Origin: Zygnema cylindricum
Lineage: Eukaryota > Streptophyta > Zygnematophyceae > Zygnematales > Zygnemataceae
NCBI GenBank assembly: GCA_037447655.1
Contig: JBBHKE010002782.1
Span: 23,851-85,850 of the forward strand
Reading direction: 5' to 3'
DNA length: 62,000 bases
In this document: one piece after another, positions 1 to 11,884 of the stretch
How positions within the stretch are numbered: position 1 is the stretch's first letter
Layout of the letters: each line of letters begins with the position of its first letter
Program-made: the position numbers and the translations under genes
The notes under the pieces: model-generated
The model's database searches: none
What the model was told of the DNA's origin: nothing
The model's input: the letters and a program-made list of their open reading frames with translations, nothing else

Positions 1-129
1 CCGATGAAACACAAATGAACTTCACAGAAATGACCTTTAAGCCACGTAGACACGCACCAATGCATTCAGGAGAAGCTCGCTGAGCTTACCAGCTGGGTGT
101 TGAAGTAGGTTTTACCAAATGACAAAAAA

Positions 130-2916
130 TCCGAAAAGACTTCAAAAAAACCACGAAATCGAAAGTCGCTCGAAGAGGACTTACGTAACCACGCACAGAT
201 GCACCGAATTTCCAGTAAAGACACTTCAAGTAAACACAAAGTAGCCCTCGAACAAATCACGAAGGTACAGATTTTAGAAGGTGATATGGACACAACTGTC
301 CACATTTAGACGGAATAGGTAAGTGTTTCGACTTTGTGGTCACGTTATAATCAAACACAAGCTATAGTGAGCCTCCAAAAGAAATTACAAATAAAATATC
401 AAACACCTGTAACTCATGCCAACTATAACAAAGTGGTTTTTCTTCATGTGATGGAAAACACAACATGTGAATGTACTTTGTGTGAGTTTTGAAGATTCCA
501 CCTTTGTGTGTGTAACTTGCGCATCTTAATTCGTGAAGCCTCTCGCTTGAGAATTTGTACTCTACACAATGTTTATCCAATAATTGTAAGTCTAATTGTT
601 ATCTCATGACGTGATGACGATTGTGCATGTGCAACCAACTAGCAAGGGCTTAATTATATGTGTAACATACGAGTTATTACATATCATGCCTGTCACTGTG
701 ATGGTTTGTCACAAATTGTTACTAGGTTTTTCACAAATTGTTATTAAACGGCCAGTGACACAAGGAGAATATCGTGTCACATCGCCATAAACCGCACATC
801 GCGACGGGTATCGGGTAATATCTTGTATTGCTTCAGGTCGTACATCACGGTGATATGGGGTATCGGATGAAATCATACTTACCGATATAGAAACCATAAT
901 ATCTCTACCAAAAAGCCAAAAATGTACAAAAAAAACCTTATAAGACCCCAAAAGAAAGAAGCTAGGGATAAACTTAAGTGATTAGAAGCACGATTTCTTG
1001 AAGGACGCATGTAAAAAATGCAGCTTTCAATGTGGTTTAATTTTTAGGTGCTTCAAATAACGAAAGTGGAATTGGCATTATCGAGACATAATAACGTGTT
1101 AAAACAAATAATTTTAGTGGAGTATTTTATGGATATCAAACTTTGTAGAATTGGTTATATACAATTCGACATGCAACACAAATAACACTAAGATCAAAGG
1201 AATTTATGGCTCGTTCAAATAGACATAATTTTGTACTTTACTAGTTTGCAAATAATATTTATAAACGAAGGTATGGAAACTCGAGACTTCTATGAAACAC
1301 TTCAATTATTCTACCATTGGAGTATAGCCTTCTTTCTTTATTTTGTTATCCACACTTTTAGGAATTTGTCTTGAACATCATAATTTAAAACCAATTTTTG
1401 AAGGAGAGCTAATTAAGGACGTGTTTAGAGTATAATATATATTTTGAGCAATTTAAATTTAAAAGTAATCTAGTCATTGTTGTTCCCCGAATTCGGGAAA
1501 GGTGGTGCTAGATCTATGAGAATAGTAGCCTTTAACGACGAGTCGGGCAGTTTGCATTTTAGGTCTACGTTTTATAAATAGTAAGCACTAAACGATTCCT
1601 ACGAAATCCTGAAGTTTTTCGTGCATGTACATTCTTTCGTTTGTACAATTTTTTCTTTTTCACTTTATTTGAAGTTGGTACGCTCTATTGCTTTGGTGCG
1701 ATGTGGGCACTTTATTAGGTTATCCTTCCCCAAAACTGATTTTAAAACTTTTCCTTGATAAAAACCATCAATTTGACAGCCATAACAATACCCTCGCCTT
1801 TTCATCGTGTTTCCTTGTGTGTCTTTTTTGTTTTTTTTTCCCTTCTTTAAGTATGGCATCTTTTTTTACACATTATAACATCCTCCGCTACCCCTTTTAT
1901 TGCGTATGGGTACCAATCACATAGGTCTAGCGATCGAGACCGCTTTATGAGAGGTGATGAGGAATTTATAATACTTGGGAGAAACGGACAATATTTAGTT
2001 GTTATATACTTGTTGATATATCTATAAGAATATCTCTTTGGGTTTCCTTATGGAGCCTAAATTTGAATTACAAAACTACTAACATTGTGTATAAACAAAA
2101 TCAAAAATTATGTCTGCTGCTAGAGAACTTTCATTTGATTATTTATAGAGGACAAAGAAATTAAACAACAACCTCAAAATCACATAACTACATATGTAAT
2201 ATTTTTCAAGTCAGAAAATAACTTGGCATAACATCAACGTCTTCCAAATACTTCTATTCAGCATAATCACGGTTGTTTGCTGCTAAGCATGACATTGAAA
2301 AAACAAAGCATGAAACATGACAAGTACACGATTGCTTCAAAATTTAACTATTGGATTCATTATCCTTTTTAAAAATAATAGAAAAAGTTTCAAATTTACA
2401 CACTTCCAGACGTTCTACTTTCACTTGTCTCTATTCATTTTTCCACTTGACACTTCTCATGATTTGAGCTGTTTTTGACAAACCTATTTGTCTAATATGG
2501 AGACTTAAAAAACTTTAGTTGCTGTATTGAAAACAACCGTTTCCGCTTATGCAAAAAAATATATCAAATAAATAACGATATGCATGGCGACGCATGCTGA
2601 ATCTGCATCACACGTGTGAGCTCATATGACGCCAGGTGGAGAGCAGTTATTCCGTCACGACATGTCAAGTCGCATTCTGTTTGTTTTCGGTTGGTTTGAC
2701 CGGCACCACAAGTTGGTTTCAGTGCCACCTCAATTTCGCTTTGTAAGTTTCAATTTTTGTGGAAAATTCAATTTCTTTTCAGCAAACAGTAGCCAAATGT
2801 GCAATAGCCATTCGAAACGCTATATGTGGTATTCGACTTTTCGAGGTCTACACGAATACGCGTACAATACGAGAAAGTGCATCTTGCCTTCCCATTTGTT
2901 TTCGCACACTCTTTCG
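130..2916. repeat. Tandem duplication unit 1, left part (gene body missing)
   Basis: This stretch is a diverged direct copy of about 21985-24460, followed by a copy of about 26802-26990. Shared blocks include the segment around 500-560 (also near 22380-22450), 1480-1520 (near 23330) and the run around 2585-2730 (near 26815-26965). The P1 gene body lying between those blocks in the right copy (about 24460-26802) is absent here; the join is near 2556-2578. No ORF in it looks coding. The unit continues beyond element A at 21483-21750. The first ~130 bases of the window hold nothing I recognise. Confidence 0.75.
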
Positions 2917-3071
2917 TGTTGGATATGAATGTGTAAATTTGCGTCCAGTGTTGAAATTTATGTATTTTCTAGGACTGTATTGGAAAAATAAATAGACTAA
3001 GTCAGCAAAGGCAGCCTGCTTTTTCGCTCAACTCTCTCCGGTCCCCAAACTTGTTGCAATCACTGAAGACC

Positions 3072-3183
3072 AGAGAGAGAGCTAGAACCACGGATGTCTA
3101 AAGAGGATAGGCTAATTCGTAGTTTGGTAGAGAGAGAGCTAAGCCATGGCTGTCTAAAGAGGATAGGCTAATTCGTAGTTTGT
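3072..3183. repeat. 56-57-bp tandem duplication in the solo LTR
   Basis: Two head-to-tail copies (3072-3128 and 3129-3183) share the core tctaaagaggataggctaat and differ at a few bases. They lie in a part of the solo LTR not shared with the other B LTRs. Confidence 0.85.
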
Positions 3184-3189
3184 ACCAAA

Positions 3190-3430
3190 AAAGGACTGCA
3201 AGAATCAGGATTTGATCCTGGTACCTACCATCCTTAATAGCCGTTAGCTTTAGCCTATAGCTTAGAGTCAACGATGAGATGTGTAGGGTACAATAGGTAT
3301 TTATAAATATACAAGTAGAGAATTTTAAACGTCTAACAAATAACCAAAAGCTGCTCTAGACCACATTTGAACTAGGGTCTATATAAATGTTTATAGTGGT
3401 ATGCCTTATTTAATAAAGCATTAACGAAAC
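3190..3430 (-). repeat. tRNA-like (Pol III box-B-like) segments
   Basis: Read on the minus strand, 3205-3235 contains ggatcaaatcc followed by a T run near 3187, and 3361-3400 contains agttcaaat; both resemble a tRNA T-arm/box B. The second is homologous to 11625-11700 (plus strand, ggttcaaatcc). The arms do not form a full cloverleaf, so these are tRNA-derived repeat fragments at best, not tRNA genes. Confidence 0.3.
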
Positions 3431-4448
3431 AAGACACGTGACGGGTTTCAAATATTAATAAACATTAACGTGACAGCTAAATAACACCAGACTAACGAAG
3501 AGGAACAATTCATGCATCTACGCGAATCTGAGTTGTGTAAAATATGTTTTGATCGAACGGCCGGCATTGTAGCCACCACGCGAAGTGAGCTTTTGTCGCC
3601 ATTCGGCGATAGCATCACGCAGTGCCACGTGGCGTCACATTATTTGATAGCGGGGAAGATGGGAGGAGGAACCATGGCTCCTGATTTGACAGGTGTCACC
3701 TTGTAGACCATGTTGTACAATGGCCGTACAATAAGTACATCTCCCATTGTACCTTCTTGTACTATATAGTGTTTTTATTGGACTAGGGTTTAGTAGTAGG
3801 TAGTCGTGAGTAGGCAGACCAAGACTTAGTGATATTTAGGTACTTCTCTCTAAGAGAGCTTGTAACTATAAAGGTCATCTTTGACCAGCCATAACTTAAT
3901 GCTCGGGTGAGCAAATTCAATGATTTTTTTTGCTGCGGACTCAAGGGAGTCCAAGCTACACACGGGTGTAGTCGGTCAGAGTCTTTGCGTGCCAGGGTGG
4001 CACTTATTCAGTGGGAAAGTCAAAGTGGGGAATATTGTCCAAAACACATATTCAAGCTTTGCATTCTGTGGTGGAACTGAGCACACAGAAGGTCTTCTCT
4101 TCACAGAGATGAAGGTGTATTTGGGTTCTAATTGTCAAGGGATCATTCATTTGGCTTTATATCAACTTGGGGTCAGCACTATCTAGATTCGCTTCTTTTG
4201 GATTTGCGATTCTGTGGGCAATGGAGCGTATAGAATTTCAGTTACGTTTCGGCGCGGATATTGTTTAAGTAACATTATATGTCTAGTTTACGTTGGGTTC
4301 AGTTTGAGTTTGTGGTTATGTCACCTGGTATTGTACAATTGGTAAGATATTTAGTTCGTAGGACCATGGTACGGTTCTAAGTCCAACTCACGTAAAAGTT
4401 CGGCGCACTAATGTTTTATTAGGGGCCTACGTCTGATCAAGCGTATAA

Positions 4449-5234
4449 GGTTGCGTCTCCATGTGCCTAAGTAAGGGTTTTTTCTGTCTTTTTCTTGTAA
4501 AACTTAGAGCCATAACGCGTAAGTTTCTGCTGTACAAAAAAATAGAAATAAAGAGAAATATATTTCAGGGCATCATCGAATTTAGAATGTATTACATGTT
4601 GTCATCTTGTATTATTCGACCCACGGCCCACGTGGAACCCAATCCAAAAAATGTCATCTTCAAACTTTTTTTTAAAAAATGGGGACGATGTGTTTTAAAA
4701 CAAAGTATGTTCGAAAAGAAAATAGGAACATGTATTAGCACGTGTAAAAAAATTTACAAATATTTCAAACGAATTCAATTGACGGCGAAAGGTACATTAT
4801 TCGTTATATTTTGTCCGTATGCTTACAAGTATCACGAGGCAAAGTACACAATTTGTTAAGTTTTGTCTGTTTGCGCCAGGTACGGATTTTATTTTGCCAG
4901 GGTCTTAAGATTCGGATGCCATTTCACGTTGAGCGGAGAAGCGACACAAAGGCAAAATGCATCTTCTTCAACCGTGAAAGCAAGCTGGAAGGCGGTACGT
5001 CTACAATGTCACGAAAAATCATGCGACGTCACAAACCGCTACAAAAAATAACGTGCTTCATTACAGATTGTAGACACTGACAGTCGTCACAGGCATTGTA
5101 AGCATATACAATCCTCACATGCTTAAGTAATTATGTCGTTGTTACATATAGGGACACCAGAAATCCGGGTCCGTCGGATCTGCGCAAAAAAACGAAGTTT
5201 TTTCTCTAAGTTTAAAAAACATGGAGATGCACCC
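4449..5234. mobile_element. PIF/Harbinger-like MITE, copy 1
   Basis: The inserted block starts GGTTGCGTCTCCAT and its far end reads, on the opposite strand, GGGTGCATCTCCAT (12/14 identical). TAA lies on both sides (4446-4448, 5235-5237), the 3-bp target duplication typical of PIF/Harbinger. The uninterrupted 3' LTR of A at 21180 shows the empty site. The interior is related to 58439-59163 in reverse. There is no transposase; the longest ORF (132 codons) shows no recognisable domain. Confidence 0.8.
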
Positions 5235-5535
5235 TAAGTGTCAAATTCCCGTAAGTGGAGTCTGAGTGGAATTAGTGACAGAAAAAAGTATAGTTTTGTC
5301 TTTCGCTAATGTTGGGAGAGAGTATTTTAGGAGGAGTGTAGTATAGTTTTATATATCATAAAAGAAGTGAAGTTGAGGAGAAAAGGATGTAAAAAATTTG
5401 ATTAAATATATTTTCTATTCGGCCGCGTTCCTTTGTTATCTGTGATTCCGAAGTTGTTTGTGAATTTGGATGTCCGGAAGTTTTTGATTGCTTTCGCTGA
5501 AGATGTAGGAATAGAATGTTCATAATTGTAACAAT

Positions 5536-5547
5536 TGGTATCGGAGC
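5536..5547 (+). promoter_or_regulatory. Primer binding site of element A (3' end of tRNA-iMet)
   Basis: TGGTATCGGAGC starts two bases after the 5' LTR. It matches 11 of 12 bases of the usual plant copia site TGGTATCAGAGC, the complement of the 3' end of initiator tRNA-Met. Confidence 0.88.
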
Positions 5548-5601
5548 ACATTCAAGCTCCCCGTAGTAGAAATCACTGTTAGTGTGGGGAGTATTGCTAC
5601 A

Positions 5602-7171
5602 ATGGGAGGAAAGAAGAAGAAGGTTGCAGCTCCTCCTAGTCCGCAGTGTGCCGATGTGCTCTCTGATACTCCAGAGCTGAAGAGTTGTCTGCAGTTTGCC
5701 CCTCTGCATTCTGATACTCTAGAGTAGAAGAGTCGAGTCACAGGGGCTTCAGTGCTGCCCATTTCGAAGAAGAAGAAGACATGTTTCATAGAGATGAATA
5801 GGGGGAAGTAAGAGGTGCAAGGGTGTTTCTAACGAAGGAGAGACTTCAGACACTGTTGACTGAAGTTCTTCAGAGTGTGCTCTTCATTGCCCCTTAAGTG
5901 AGCATGCTGAGAATTGGCAACAATGATGGTTACTATGAAAATGAAGAAGAGAGGAGAGAAAGAATTCGAAAGGGGAAATTCGAAGCTGAACATGAGTCTA
6001 ATTTGGAGGAGGACAGTGTAAAGAAAGAATTGATTCAGATGCCCGGAAAAATCGTACTCTTCAATGGAACGAATTACTATATTCGGAAAAGATATATTAA
6101 AGGATAGTTGGAACTTCGGCATCTTTTGAAAATTGTTATTGGAGAGGAGACCATGCCAATATCTGATTGAAAGGCTAGAAATAGATAGAAACGAAATAAT
6201 GTCGCGGCCTATACTAGCCTTATGCAAACTTGTACGCCCGCAGTTCATGATTATTTTCTGACGCACGATTATGCTTATAAATGTTGGCGGGCTATCGAGA
6301 ATGAATTTGAAAAAAGAAATCAATTTCGCGACCAACATGCATATACCGAATTTCTCAATTTTAAGATGAATCCAAATGAATCCATAGGAGATGCTTCAAA
6401 ACGTTCAATATTTTTGTGGAACGACTTGCGGCTACTTGTCAGTTTGTTATTCAGGCGGATAAATTTATCGGCTTTCTAAATGCCTTGCCATATAGGCTTG
6501 TCCATCTCAAATAAATTTTGAGAGTAAAAAAGAGGTTAACCTATAAGTTCATTTTATCCTACTTAAAAGATAACGAAGGTAATAAAGTGAGTTCCTCTCG
6601 GAGTACTCTTTCATCCGGTACTCTGCATACCACCATTCCACATTCATGTGATCTATTCTCTATGCGTGGTGGCGGAAGAGGAGGAAGGGGTGGAGGCCCA
6701 AGAGGTAGAGGAAGGGCACAAGCAAAAGAAGGAAATCAACGACCATTTTCTGCCGGCCCCGATATGAACTCTGTTACATGCTTTCAATGTAACAAGCTCG
6801 GACATATGGCAGTATCATGTCCCGATAAAAAAAGACAATGTTATTATTGCGGCAAATGGGGGCATGTGAGTCCTCAATGTTACGCAAAATATGAATTCGA
6901 AAGAGGAGGTGGAAGAGGAGGTGCTAATGGTGGCCGTGGCGGTTGTAATAGTGGACGTGGTGGTGGCCGATTTGGCGGCCGAGGTGGAGGACGTCTTGGT
7001 GGTCGTGGAGGTGGTCGAAATGGTGGCCGATTTGGAGGCCATGGAAATTACGTGGGAAATCGAAATGACAATTATAAAGAAGAAGAGGAATCGGGCGCTC
7101 AGATTTTCTCATGTCTAAATTTATCTATAAATTTACTCAATGAAAAGTCAAAATCGGAGAAAGAGTGAGTG
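5602..7171 (+). pseudogene. gag: gag of element A (nucleocapsid region well preserved)
   Basis: Gag is the retroelement capsid and RNA-binding protein. The stretch after the primer site starts ATG with a lysine-rich leader and is broken by stops in the capsid part (about 5730-6540). From 6518 to 7168 one frame stays open. It has two CCHC zinc knuckles (CX2CX4HX4C, at 6779-6820 and 6839-6880) and then an RGG/GGR-rich tail of about 60 residues encoded by a GGTGGCCG-like repeat. Two knuckles are unusual, since most copia gags have one. The open frames on the other strand across the RGG tail are shadows of this repeat. Confidence 0.85.
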
Positions 7172-7430
7172 ATTGATTTCAGAGCCTCGCATCATGTTTG
7201 TACCAATGTAACGCTATTTAATGGCTTGCGTCAATTGACGGTTCCTAAACTGATAAGAGTGGCAAGTGGGCAAGTCATTACGTTTTGAAAAGTAGGAACG
7301 GTCCGGATTGACCTACCTTTATATCGTTTTGATGGCACGGAACGCTTGACTGAAGCTCGTCTAGTGAATGTTTTCTGCATTATAGACGGATCGGTGAATG
7401 TCCTACGTGTATCAAAATTTCATCACGTGG

Positions 7431-8276
7431 GTATGTTTTTTTCAGACAACCGCTGGTACTGAAGATGAAGAAAAAGAGGCAGCAGTAGTCATTGTAGAAC
7501 AAATCAAGAGAGGAAGCTTCCACAAAGACCGATGGCAAAACAACAACTTTGACAGATAATAACTTTCAATACAAGGATACAATAGTCTTACAATTCTACC
7601 ACATTGTGGATAGCATAAAGAGGATTATACACACAAAATTACATTTAATTCTGTTGACAAATCTATGAGATATTCAGAGATGAAATTACATAAAACTGAG
7701 TGTCCAGTTTTCATATCATTTGTTCCTTAACTCCAAAATTTCCTAAGTCCTACTTGTATACTGAAGCTATACTTCACCGTACGGAGGCATTCCAGCCGTA
7801 CGTCTAACAAAAAATACTTTCAGTATATTTGTGTACAGAAGGTATATCATAAATTACGCATTCTACACTAATAAACTAATTCACTATAGACAAAATTATT
7901 TTCTAACAAATATTTACACCGACAATCAGATAACGATAATAAAAAAAAGTAATTAAGATCTAGTCACGCAATGTCAACAGTTGTCGGCGGCAGGTGTCAT
8001 TTGTCCAATCACCAAATTTGGCACCGTGGATGTGTTCTTAAGAATCATATGGTCCTTACCGAATGTATGTATATCCACAGAGGACATACTCAAGCATTCA
8101 TCACAGCGAGCGACGCGTGTCCCTAGTGTGACTAAACCGTGAACGCCCAATTTCACAGACACACTAATTCTAAAAAATACTGAACCGGACTTACTCAAAA
8201 ATAAACTAAGTCATGAACAACTCTCTCTCTCTCACAACCCAGAAATAGAAAGGACTAAAGCTTTCCAAAAGCAACA
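7431..8276 (-). repeat. 3' LTR of element C
   Basis: Aligns over its length with 16841-17680, with scattered substitutions and small indels. The upstream polypurine tract on the minus strand, AAGCTTAAGGGGAG (8290-8277), touches the LTR start. Confidence 0.88.
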
Positions 8277-8298
8277 CTCCCCTTAAGCTTTAGACTCA

Positions 8299-9920
8299 CT
8301 AGTCACTTAACCCACATGCATCCCTACATAATTTTAATTGGGGTGCGGGCAAAGGTTTTGTCATCATGTCAACAACCATTTGCTCATCCGGTAAATAACT
8401 CAACTTCAAGACTTTTCCCATCACCTTTTCTCTCACAAAATGCAACTTGATGTAAATGTGCTTACTCTTAAAATGATGGCTTGGATTAGATGCAATTGCT
8501 ATGGCTACCTGATTATCACACCACACTATTTGAGGACCAGATTGCATAAAGAAAATCTTTTGGAGGAGAGACTTTACCCAAAGTAACTCCTTAACTGCCG
8601 AGCTAACAGCCTTGTACTCAACTTCCATGGTAGATTGAGTTGTTATCTTCTAAAGTTTGCTCCTCCAGCAGCAAGTTCCACTGCCAATCTTCAAAATGTA
8701 TCCGGTGGTAGAGCGTCAGCTGGGCATATCTCCGTAGCTCGCATCGCTCCATGTTTGAATTTTGACTTCCTCTCCACTGAGAGAGAATCTAAGATTTCGA
8801 GTTCGTGCAAGATAACGAAGAACTCTCTTTGCTGCCTTATAGTCTGACTTTCTCGGATTTTGCAAGCTTCGGCTCAAAGCTCCAACCAAAACTACGATGT
8901 CTCGACGAGTACAATTCATGAAATAAATGAGGCTTGCGACAATCTGACTGTAAGGAATGGAGGAGATAGAATCTGCCTCTCTGAATCCAACAAATCATCA
9001 TCCAAATCACCACAATCTGTTTCCGTACCCTCGAACTTATGCCTGAATTCTATAGGGGTGGCACTCCTTTTTGCTTGTGACATGCCAAACTTTTCTAGCA
9101 TGTTCTTGATTGCTTCTTTCTGAGTTAAATAATTTTTTTTTGTTTCCTTTCTCTTTCTACCTGAATTTCTAGAATATACTTAGACTCACCCAAGTCCTTC
9201 ATTTCAAATCGAGAATTCAGAGCTGCTTTTATTTTTATTAATCTCATTGATAGATTTGCTAATAAACAACAAATCATCTACATACACTCCTACATAAATC
9301 ACTCCATCTTCACCTTACATTTAATAGACTGAGTGATCTGAACTCATCTTGGTAAAGCAAGATTTGATGAAAACTCATCTAATTTCAAGTTCCATTGTCT
9401 CAAAGCTTGTTTCAGAGTATACACAAACTTCAACACTTTACAGATCAGAGTTTCTTTCCTTTTTTCTGCATACATCTCTGGCTGCTTCATATTAATTACT
9501 TCCTCCAAATCACCATGCAAGAAAGTCGTCTTAACGTCCATCTGATGCAATTCCATATTCTTTATTGCAGCAAGATACAACAAAACTCTAACAGTAGTAA
9601 AACGAACCACAAGAGAGAAGGTCTCTTCAAAATCAATTCCCTCCTTCTGGCTAAATCCCTTAGCGACCAGTCTAGCTTTATATCTCTCAATTGTGTTATC
9701 AGGATTCAATTTTAATTTGAAGACTCACTTACAACCGATAACTTTTTGGTTCGGTGGGAGCTCCACAAGTTGTTTATTGTTTGGGCTTCCATAATTGACT
9801 TTATCTCGTCATTTGCAGCCGAGATCATATGATATTTTTCAAGAACAGAAAAAGCTTCCTGAATAGTAAGCAGCTTCTCTGTGCTTGCAAAAAAAACAAT
9901 CTCCACTCGGTCGCCTCGAA
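8299..9920 (-). pseudogene. pol: Reverse transcriptase and RNase H of element C
   Basis: From the right: the start of the RT domain (ERYKARLVAKGFSQKEGIDF, then HQMDVKTTFLHGDLEE, 9344-9709); the active-site box VYVDDL at 9271-9288 in a different frame; the linker (MLEKFGMSQAKR, 8916-9101); RVLRYLARTRNLRFSL at 8716-8919; and RNase H with the conserved CDNQVAIAIASNP and TKPLPAPQ (8299-8628). The order and motifs are those of copia RT-RNase H, which copies the element RNA into DNA. At least four frame changes and a stop separate the blocks. Confidence 0.88.
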
Positions 9921-9939
9921 GGCTGCTACTTTGCCTTCT

Positions 9940-10946
9940 TCCCCTTAGAAAATTTGACGCGAGAATTATTGGTCCCCTATTGTTGGTCCCCTAGACTGCC
10001 GCAGAGGGCGTAAAGTGGTAGGAGGATCAGCAGAAGGAGTAGCTCCAGAAAGAGGATCTGACGGCCTAGAGGCATTCGGGCGAGAGGTAAAGGAAGTAGA
10101 AGAAGATGGAGTAAAAGGTACATGCTGAAAAATAATATACTCTTGTGTTTTCTCATTCCTTTAAGTTGCATCCATACTAAAAACATCCACAAATTGACTC
10201 TCTTCTTTTATCTGAATATTCTTGGCTGTCTGAAGGCATCCTCTTTGAGGATTTTACACTCTATAACTTGCAGATTCATCATCATAGCATAAAAAGACAC
10301 TAGGTAGAGATTTTGGACTAAGCTTCTCATTAGGAAGATTATCCAGGATAAAACATTTGCTACCAAAGACTCTAAAATGACCGACATTTAGCTTTTTGCT
10401 TGTCCACACTTCATAAGGTGTCTTACCCTTAATAGCTCTGGTTTCCACTCTAATTCTAATGTATGAAGCACAATGAAAAGCTTCCCCCTAAAACTTTGGA
10501 TCCACACCTTTATCGGCCATCATAGAGCCAGCACATTCAATCAAAGTCTAATTAAGTCTCTCGGCCACACCATTTTGTTTCGGTGTGTACGGAGCAGTAA
10601 ATTCAGGAGAGATACCATTTTCTTTAAAAAAATCAGCAAAGGCATGGGATACATACTCTCCACCATTATCCGTCAGCAAAGAAATAATAGATTTGCTGTG
10701 AAGTTTCTCCGCCCAGATTTTGTAGTGCTTAAAGTGAGTGAAGACTTCTCTCTTTTCCTTCATGAAGTATATGCGACTGTACCAGGAGAAGTCCTCTGTA
10801 AAGGTGACAAAATAGAGGATGCCACCAAAAAAGGGAACTTTGGAAGGGCTGAAGACATCATAGTGAGTAATACCAAGGAGTTTTGTGGCTCGGTGATCAG
10901 AAACTTATGGAAGGGAAATCTTGTGAAGCTTTCAGAGAGCACAACT
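9940..10946 (-). pseudogene. pol: Integrase core and C-terminal part of element C
   Basis: Reading leftward from 10946, just past element B: KLHKIS, THYDVFSPSK, LTDNGGEY with the second catalytic Asp (10548-10763), then TPKQNGVAERLN with the Glu region, a stop, VETRAIKGKTPYEVW (10254-10448) and the Ser/Pro-rich tail (9977-10192). Integrase inserts the DNA copy into the host genome. The N-terminal zinc-finger part is at 15353-15719, on the far side of element B, and the two halves join cleanly after removing B. Confidence 0.87.
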
Positions 10947-11866
10947 TTAATTCTATGGTCTCCATTGACCCAGAGAATAAGCAGCCTATGTAAAGCCTCT
11001 AGGATAATCTTTGCCCCTTCTACTTTCGTGCTCAATAAGCGCCGCTTAGTGATACAAATATTCTGACCACTATCACCTTTGTGAGCACAAGACTCCTTTG
11101 AGTCAAACGCAAAAAGAATCACTGAATTTGCTCCCCTGAGCAGTAAGTTATGGCTTGTCAAAGATGACCTTTATAGTTACAAGCTATATTAGAGAGAGGT
11201 ACCTAAATTTCACTAAGTCCTGGTGTGCCTACTTACGACTGCCTACTACTAAATCTTAGTCCAATAGAAACACTATATAGCATAAGAAGGTACATTGGGC
11301 GATGTCTTTACTGTACAGCCATTGTACGACATGGGTTTCAAAGTGACGCTTGTTAAAATAGGAGCCATGGTTCCTCACTCCGTATTCTCTGGTATCTAAT
11401 AGTATGGTGCCACGTGGCGTCGCGTGACGCTATCCCCAAAGGCCGCCGAAATTTTATTGCGGGTGGCGGTTGCAATTCTCGCCGACCGATCATTTGTATT
11501 TATACGGTTTCGATTCGCTTCCATGCATGAATTGATTAATGTGTGTTTTCGTTAGTATGCTGTAAATTAGTCTGTTTAATAAATAGATGAATATGCGTGA
11601 AACGTAGTACGTAGATCGTTTTGCTAGTGCCTTAATGGGTAAGGCTTAGGTCTAGATAGTAGTTTGTAGACCCTGGTTCAAATCCGGCTGAAATTCTATG
11701 GGCTCCATTGCCCACAGAATTCGCAGATCCAAAAGAAGCTAATCTAGATAGTGCCGACTCCAAGTTGATATAAACCCAAATAAATGATCCCTTGACAATA
11801 AGAACCCCAATATATTTACATTCTAACTAAAAATAGAAGTGAACTATTAATTACCTTTTTTCAATA
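10947..11866 (-). repeat. 3' LTR of element B
   Basis: Starts TATTGAAAAAAGG and ends AATTAA; the polypurine tract AAGAATTAAGGGGAG (11881-11867) precedes it. Shares 11825-11866 with 15305-15351 and 10960-11500 with 14400-14960. The middle (11500-11825) differs from the 5' LTR but matches the solo LTR at 3361-3520 and 4100-4235, so LTRs of this family are mosaics. It contains a tRNA-like box B near 11680. Confidence 0.75.
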
Positions 11867-11884
11867 CTCCCCTTAATTCTTAGT

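Larger units (their letters stand above)
2949..4236 (+). mobile_element. Solo LTR, copia family B
   Basis: It begins TGTTGAAA and ends TAGAAT like the LTRs of element B. It is flanked by tccag (2944-2948) and ttcag (4237-4241), so it reads as a solo LTR inserted into the 5' LTR of A. The block 3560-4000 (with ccacgtggc, a tatatagtg TATA-like motif near 3762, and a block near 3880-3960) is the reverse complement of 11040-11470 and 14500-14940. At about 1.29 kb it is longer than the B LTRs (0.92-0.96 kb) because of extra internal segments. No coding content is seen. Confidence 0.75.
2917..5533 (+). repeat. 5' LTR of element A, split by two insertions
   Basis: Three pieces align in order with the 3' LTR: 2917-2948, 4237-4448 and 5235-5533. 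The first gap holds a B-family solo LTR and the second a MITE. The reassembled LTR is about 540 bp, the same as the 3' LTR (20946-21477). The LTR ends aattgtaaca just before the primer site. Confidence 0.88.

Noticed and set aside
6815-7118. Minus-strand and alternative-frame ORFs over the RGG tail
   Set aside because: Shadows of the GGTGGCCG-type repeat in gag of A.
11625-11700. tRNA gene
   Set aside because: Has a box B-like ggttcaaatcc but no cloverleaf or CCA-proximal acceptor stem, and lies within an LTR.
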